A DNA stretch of 64,000 nt from Phocoena phocoena (Eukaryota > Chordata > Mammalia > Artiodactyla > Phocoenidae). Shown here in pieces: positions 58,011-64,000 of the stretch. The stretch is from the NCBI RefSeq assembly GCF_963924675.1, contig NC_089239.1, forward strand, positions 32,573,818 to 32,637,817. The letters are read 5' to 3'. A program made the position numbers and the translations under genes. The notes under the pieces are model-generated. The model was not told where the DNA came from. It was given only the letters and a program-made list of their open reading frames with translations, and did not search any database. Position 1 is the stretch's first letter. The number at the start of each line of letters is the position of its first letter.

Positions 58011-59344
58011 CCAGCAATACAAGAAATTTGAATGAATTTTACTGTAATTATCGCTACTGATGTTACATTTTCTACTTTACTATTTATCACTGCAGCGTAT
58101 TACTATAGTTTTTGAATAATGGAAGAAGATTACTGAGGAGGCTGGTTGAATTCATTTAGAAATTAAAATTTTTTTCTTGATTATATTTATTTCCTTAAGT
58201 ATTTGGTTATGAAATATGGTATTCCATAGAAGATGGGCTTGAATTGGAGGAATATAGAAAAAAGACAATGAATTTGTTCTTACTATGAAAGTAGATGAGT
58301 TGGAATTGTTTTCAGGTTGCAGGAATTAAAGGGTGTAGAAAGGATTAGAGGACAAAAAATATGATAAGTTGGGTGAGCCAAAGAAAACGATGAGAACTAT
58401 GAATAATATTTCAGTGGATGGTATCATCTATATAATTATATTCACTGCCTGTTGTACAATATAAGAAGAATGTGAAATGGAATAACACCCTCTACATGAG
58501 GAATCTTGCTAAAATAGTTTTACTTAGGTATAACATTAATACATATGTAACTCGAAGTGTTACTACTTAATACTTTCCATTTGTACAGCATTATCTATTC
58601 CAAATGTCTCATACATTCTGTGTCTTTATTTTTCATCTAAAACAAGCACATTTTGTTTCAAGGAAATCTGCATTTTTAAGGTCAATATATAGCAATCTTT
58701 CTTTAAGCTTTGCCAAATTTTTAGCCTTATAATTGTCGTAATTCAGGAGAAACGGAATTGCATCTAGGTAGAAGTTAGATTTTACAGGAAACCTACGTAT
58801 TAAGTGAAATTCACTTACAGTAAAAAATGACAAAAAAATAAAGAATCACCTGAATCACCCATTAAGTTCACCCTACATAGTTCTGCATGTATAACCTGGT
58901 AAAGAAATGTATATATAAATGTATACAGCATGATAAGCAGTGAGATCATGAAAATGGATGCTACCTACTACATATATTAGTCTTTTACGTAGCCTGACAA
59001 AATTAATTTAAACAATTTTTTCAGAGTGCATAATTTGCGCTTTCACAATTTAAAGAGAATATGACACAATTTCAAATAATAGTGTTTAAACACTGGCTTC
59101 TCTTTAAGCTTACATGAGCAGTGTTTTTGATAAATACTAATTAAGAAAACCATATTACAAAATAGCAACTTTAAGAACAAAATAAATTATATAGTTTTCT
59201 CCATTGTTCCAAAACAATTATGTATTTGTAATGATCTAACCCACAATTGAAATGGTAATGCATGATTTGACTCTAAGTATAACTGAGGTATAAATGTAGG
59301 CCACCATTCATATTTAAATATATTCAGTAGAGTGGAAATGATAA
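58011..59344. other. Unassigned AT-rich sequence
   Basis: No supported gene or recognised repeat. Confidence 0.5.
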
Positions 59345-59640
59345 CCAGTTCATTCATCCACTTATTTTTTAGACAGATATTTACTACTGCCTACTCTTTG
59401 CCAAACCTGGGGGTGGAATAGGAGATGAGAGAAAAATTCTCTGTGTTCAGAGAGCTTGCATTCTAGTAACTGAGGCAGCACTGAACAAGCAAAGATATGA
59501 CATATTTTCAACTAGTAAAGATTATTGTAAATAACATAGCAAAACATAAATTGTACTCGATAGTGAGAATGACTACGGGAAAGGCAATATATTAGAGAAG
59601 GTAGTTAGGAAAGGAAGAATTGCTAAATCTACAAAGATTT
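59345..59640 (-). mobile_element. L2 LINE 3' fragment
   Basis: TTCATTCATCCACTTATTTT, CTGCCTACTCTTTGCCAAAC, CAGAGAGCTTGCATTCTAGT and GAAGGTAGTTAGGAAAGGAA are the inverse of L2 (TTCATTCATTCAACAAATAT, TACTATGTGCCAGGCAC, GAGCTTACATTCTAGTG). It may continue to about 60060. Confidence 0.5.
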
Positions 59641-60744
59641 TGGGATGGTTAGAAACAACTGTTTTGTGTCGACAAAGGGCTCCAATGAGCCACACAATTA
59701 TTAAAACAGTCTTATTTCCTAAATAGGGTAAGTAAGCTGGAACAATAGAAAAATATGTGGGGACTGGATGATTGAAATTGAACTGTTCGGGGTAGTGAAA
59801 TGATGGATGGCGTCAAGTTCTAGAATACGACTTTATAGGTTAAGGGTTCTGAGGGCCTAGAGGAAAAGATTTGGAAGTGCAGATCTGAAATAACTGAGAG
59901 GCAGGGGTGTTAGGTGGATTGCCTCCATGGTGTTCAACCTGTCACTAAGGGCGATGCAGGGAAAGAGGTTGAAAACTTCTGACTGGGTAGAATTGACCTT
60001 AAGATTCCTAGCAAAGAGGTTTTGAATGAAGAGTGATAATTTGGAAGTAGCAGTAAAGAGCAATTAGGATAATATCTATCCCACCAGCAAATCTGTGCTA
60101 TTTAGGGCATACTTAGGTGGAAAAAGTCAAACCAAACCTAACCAACAAAAACCATTTCCTGGAAGGGCAAAAATATAAGTAATGAAAGCTATAGAAAACC
60201 AGATTCTGTTAAACGAAAAAAGCAAAGGGACTCTTCAAAGCAAAATGTGATGGTGATTTTCTGATATTAGACCACGGGTTCCAGACCATATGGTAGAAAA
60301 TCTGGGAAGTTGGAGAGGGTGGCGTTGTGGATGGGTTAGGGGAGGTATAGAGCATATGGGAGAAGATCGTAGGTGACAACATATAACCTTAGGCCTCAGG
60401 CCTTTATTTTTCTTACTCCTCGTATTTCCTATCATAAAATCTACAGAATAACATTTATCCACACATATATTTTTTTTCCCCTCTGTGCATGTGAATGTAT
60501 GTATGTGTGTCCCTAGTCTCATTTAAGGTAATCACTCGGTATGATGAATTCCATCACCTTCTACTTCCTGAGAGTTTATTATACTTGTTCTCTGATTTGT
60601 ATTTAATCTTTATTTCAATCTTGGATCTTTCCAGTAAGATTCTATATATGTTTACAATTCTCCCATCTTAAAACAATCAAACAAAATCCTTCCTTGAAAC
60701 TCTATATTTATAGTTCAGCTTTAGCTCAATTTATGACCTTCTTT
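59641..60744. other. Unassigned sequence, partly L2-like
   Basis: The first 400 bases could be more of the L2; the rest is unassigned. Confidence 0.4.
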
Positions 60745-61580
60745 GCCAGGAGAGGTATTCTTTTGGGTTCCTGGACCCAATTTCATTGTGTGGAGGGGTG
60801 TTCCCATCTACCAACAAGCAATTCTCCGAGGCCAACTGGGTCGTACAATTCCACTCAGTTCTGACCCTATCTACCCGGAGGTGATGTCCGATCCCACAGA
60901 CTAAGGATACAAGACTGCTCTCCATCCACCCCACATCAGACACCAATCACAAGTCCGGGTTGTTACCGAGACATCTGATTGACTGTCTATAAATCAGAGA
61001 TTGCCATGACCCACTCCTTGGCTTCAATTAATTTGCTACAACAGCTCACAGAACTCAAAAAGCTGTTTACTCACTAGATCTTATTACCAAATATCTTAAA
61101 GGATAGGAATCAAGAGCTAGATGAAGAGATACGTAGGGTGAGGTCCTGAACAAAGGAGCTTCTATTCTTGTGGAGTTTGGGGTCCGGCACCGTTGTGCAT
61201 GGGTGGAAACGTTCTTGTTCCTCAACCTGGAAGCTCTCAGAATCCTGTTCTTTTGGGGTTTTATGGAGGCCTTATTAGATAGGCATGATTGATTAAATCA
61301 TTGGCCACTGGTGATTGAACTCAATCTCCAGTCCCTCTCCCCCCTCTCCCCAGAGATCTGAGGGCGGGACTGAAAGTTCCAACCCTCTAATCACCTGTGG
61401 TTGGTTCCACTGGCAACCTGCAGTCTACTTAGGTGAGTTCCAAAGGTCGACTCATTAACATAACAAAATACACCTTTGTTGCTCTCAACACTTAGGAAAT
61501 TCAAGGGTTTTAGGAACTGTGTCAGAAATGAGGACAAAGACCAAACGCATATTTCTTATTATAAATCACAATATCACAGG
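60745..61580 (-). mobile_element. Old ERV LTR (ERVL-type, subfamily not assigned)
   Basis: Plus-strand order from TTTTGGGTTCCTGGACCCAA through CCGGAGGTGATGTCCGATCC, ACACCAATCACAAGTCCGGG, TCTATAAATCAGAGATTGCC, TTGGGGTTTTATGGAGGCCT, AGGCATGATTGATTAAATCA, TTGGCCACTGGTGATTGAAC, GGGACTGAAAGTTCCAACCC and TATAAATCACAATATCACA matches, inverted, a known mammalian LTR about 0.8 kb long. The LTR 5' end (TGTGATATTGTGATTTATAA) is therefore at the right. Nearly full length, no retroviral genes nearby. Related to the fragment at 34150. Confidence 0.65.
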
Positions 61581-61703
61581 TATGGAAACCTACATTCCAG
61601 TACTTTCTTTACATTAATTAACTGTCCAACAGATATGAAACTTTTCTAAGCATTTTAAAGTTATTTTTCCACAACATCAGAATGCATATGTGTGTGCCTG
61701 TAT

Positions 61704-61705
<2 letters not shown>
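61581..61705. other. Unassigned sequence
   Basis: Short spacer between the LTR and the microsatellite. Confidence 0.4.

Positions 61706-61748
<43 letters not shown>
61706..61748 (+). repeat. (AC)n microsatellite
   Basis: About 21 AC units, followed by TACATATAT and a short GA-rich stretch. Confidence 0.97.
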
Positions 61749-61753
<5 letters not shown>

Positions 61754-64000
61754 TATATTTAGAGAGAGGGAGAAAAAGATAGAGGAAGTGCCATCCATAT
61801 TTTAGATATAGTTTAACATCACAAATAAAGATGACCATATTTCATTAGCACATTTTAACATTCCTGGTACTCTTTGTTAACCACTTATAAAATGCACTTA
61901 AGTGATAGAGGAACACTTTCTTCTCTTCATGGTATAATTTTGTCAAAAATAAAGTGCCCCCTTTAGAAATGGGTATGACATAGAATTCTGAAAATTTTAA
62001 ATCACATTATTTTACAATTTTTGCACATTTTATATTATATGCATTTACTGGACATTTGATCAGGAAATTTATAGATTCTTTACAAGTAAGATTTTAACAC
62101 ACTATTTTGCTCTAATTTTTAGAAAATTTAAGGAGGTCTTGTTTTTATGGATGCTGAATCAGTGTTAATTTCTATTATGTATTCAATTGCTACATTGCGT
62201 GATCTGTGCTAAGTATTACTTTCACTAGAGTTAAAAACAGGTGCTTTTCCTGTGTGTATACACAAATAATAGTTGTTTTTATTTATTTTTTCTCATGACA
62301 ATAAGATCTATATACATCCCCTGAAGTCAACATGAATAAGATCTATACATTTTCCATGTATATTTTTATATTCCATATTTTAGAACAATTTTAATATTAA
62401 AAAATTTGTGTAGATAAAATATATTAATTTTACATTGTTCTAAATAAATAAACAGAAAGTGTTGTCACCATATTTCCACCTCTCTTTGGTCCTAATGTCT
62501 AGCTGTACTCTGAATTATATGATTTGCATACCTTAAAATAATTCTTAGAAGAAAAGTAGGAAAAATGCACTGTGAGGGCACTGGAGTGACAAGGTAAGAG
62601 TAACAGTAGAGGAGAGACTAAGTGCCTTATTACGCTAAATGCAGGTACTTTTACTAAAAGATTTTCTTATGGATAAATACTTTTAAACCCACATTGTAGA
62701 CTTATCATTAAATATATACTGAAAGACTTTTATGAAGGCCTTGATGTAGAATTTTAATGTCAGCTTCAAGTTGACATTATATGCTACCTATAAATATGCT
62801 GAAAATATTAACTGCATTCTTTTTTCCATTAGGGCTAACTCTTTTAACCTCTCTTGTTTTTAAAGAGCTCAAATTACTGGTAAAATTATAAGAGGCTGCA
62901 GGAAAGAAATTGAAGTTCAGCTCTCACTTAACGTTAAGTAGAATAGTGGCTGAACCACAGTAACCAATGTAATAGTTTTCAGGTGCTCTTGGGATACAAA
63001 AGACAGGCTGGTCATTCAAAGGTGTGTTTGATGTCACAAATTATTATTCAGCACTTCTGTTTTAAGACACAAAGCATCCTCTTTCAAAGTACTTTATGAA
63101 TAGGTAGATATGAAGTAAATATTTCTAACTAATAATCGGTAACAGGCTAAAAAACTTTTTTTTTTTTACTTCTGAATGACTGCTCTACAGAGTGGAGAAG
63201 ACACTAAATGTAATGCAGGCGGGGGTAAGGCTCACTGGTAACTAAGGTCCTTTTTTTTTTTTATTATTTCTGTAAAAGTGTCTATAGAACTTGAAAGAAA
63301 AGGAAAAAAGTAACCCTAAAAGCACGTTTGCCTGTAATACAGGACAAAAGGAAAACTGCGTCATTGGCTCCCTACTTTGCTATGTAGATGCAAAGATGTG
63401 AATGATAAAATTTAGCACTGAGTACTTTAAGAAAAATATAAAAAAAAATTGACCCATGAAATTATATTTCATATATGTAAATTATACTACGTATATGGAT
63501 ATACACACATACATGATTTTCTGTGAAAAATGCCCTTGCAAAGTCAAAACTATAATTACTAATCTTTCTCCATACGTTGCTTCTCATTTGTTTTATGCCG
63601 AATTTTTCTGACATTTATTTACCTGTTCCTATTTCTTCTCTCCTTCATACACATCTTTTGGTACAACACATTGTGAAAATTCAATGAAAAAATACACGTG
63701 TAAACTTATTTGACTCTTATTTTCCTCTGATTGAAAATCCATCAATGATTGCCACAGAAAATGCCTGAGGCCTTTAGGAACATAAATGAGTTTCAAAGCT
63801 GTTCATAGAATGATCTAGATAAGAGCAAGGCGATAACACTTCAATTGATTTCCTTTTCCATAAAATGAGTATTCTATTAGACATTTCATATAAGATGGAA
63901 TGAATATTATCCTCTAACAGTTGGACAAAAACTTAGATTGAAAATATCAACTAGGTGCATGCCAAAGTCAGAAATCCCGCCTCTTCTCCCCAGAATGTCT
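61749..64000. other. Unassigned AT-rich sequence
   Basis: No supported gene or recognised repeat to the end of the window. T tracts lie at about 63157-63168 and 63252-63262. Confidence 0.5.

Overview
The window is mammalian nuclear DNA, most likely cetacean. The main evidence is six tRNA-Glu-derived SINEs of the CHR family. Four are the long form, with the CGGTACGCGGGCCTCTCACTG-type body and GGGAAGCCC end that I know from whales and dolphins. Two are the shorter form shared by Cetacea, hippos and ruminants. Five of the six have clear target-site duplications. A truncated L1 3' end of artiodactyl/cetacean type at 20444-20628 agrees with this.

I find no protein-coding gene, exon, tRNA, rRNA or snRNA gene that I can support. 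The window reads as a gene desert or a long intron. It is AT-rich, dominated by old interspersed repeats, with microsatellites scattered through it. Open frames longer than about 60 codons are either chance frames or translations of SINEs, L2, MaLR LTRs and a minisatellite.

Layout. 1-4900: AT-rich, with an unassigned inverted repeat pair (170-285 and 1501-1616), an L1M scrap and two MIRs. 4927-6522: a hAT-Charlie (MER1-like) transposon whose interior has been replaced by a 1,390-bp, GC-rich, 10-bp-unit minisatellite (139 units with no visible indel). 6523-18700: mostly unassigned, with MIRs, a CHR SINE, one arm of a 164-bp inverted duplication (13444-13607) and a fully paired 26-bp hairpin (16622-16683). 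18700-22030: a MER5A-like element, two solo ERV LTRs and an L1. 24135-25434: an MLT1-like LTR on the minus strand abutted by an MST-like LTR on the plus strand; the MST-like LTR is split by the second arm of the 164-bp inverted duplication and a 63-bp higher-order tandem repeat that appears to be built from its own 3' end. 28200-35530: L1, L2, CHR, ERV LTR and Tigger/MER2 remnants. 36000-48000: L1M, L2 and CHR. 50000-64000: tandem duplications, MLT1, a solo ERV LTR with U3 direct repeats, CHR, a Tigger1-derived remnant, MIR, L2, an old ERVL-type LTR and microsatellites.

The most notable structures are the minisatellite born inside a DNA transposon, the nearly identical inverted duplication linked to a rearranged LTR, and the isolated hairpin. 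Repeat family names rest on remembered consensus sequences, not on a search, and boundaries of old repeats are approximate.
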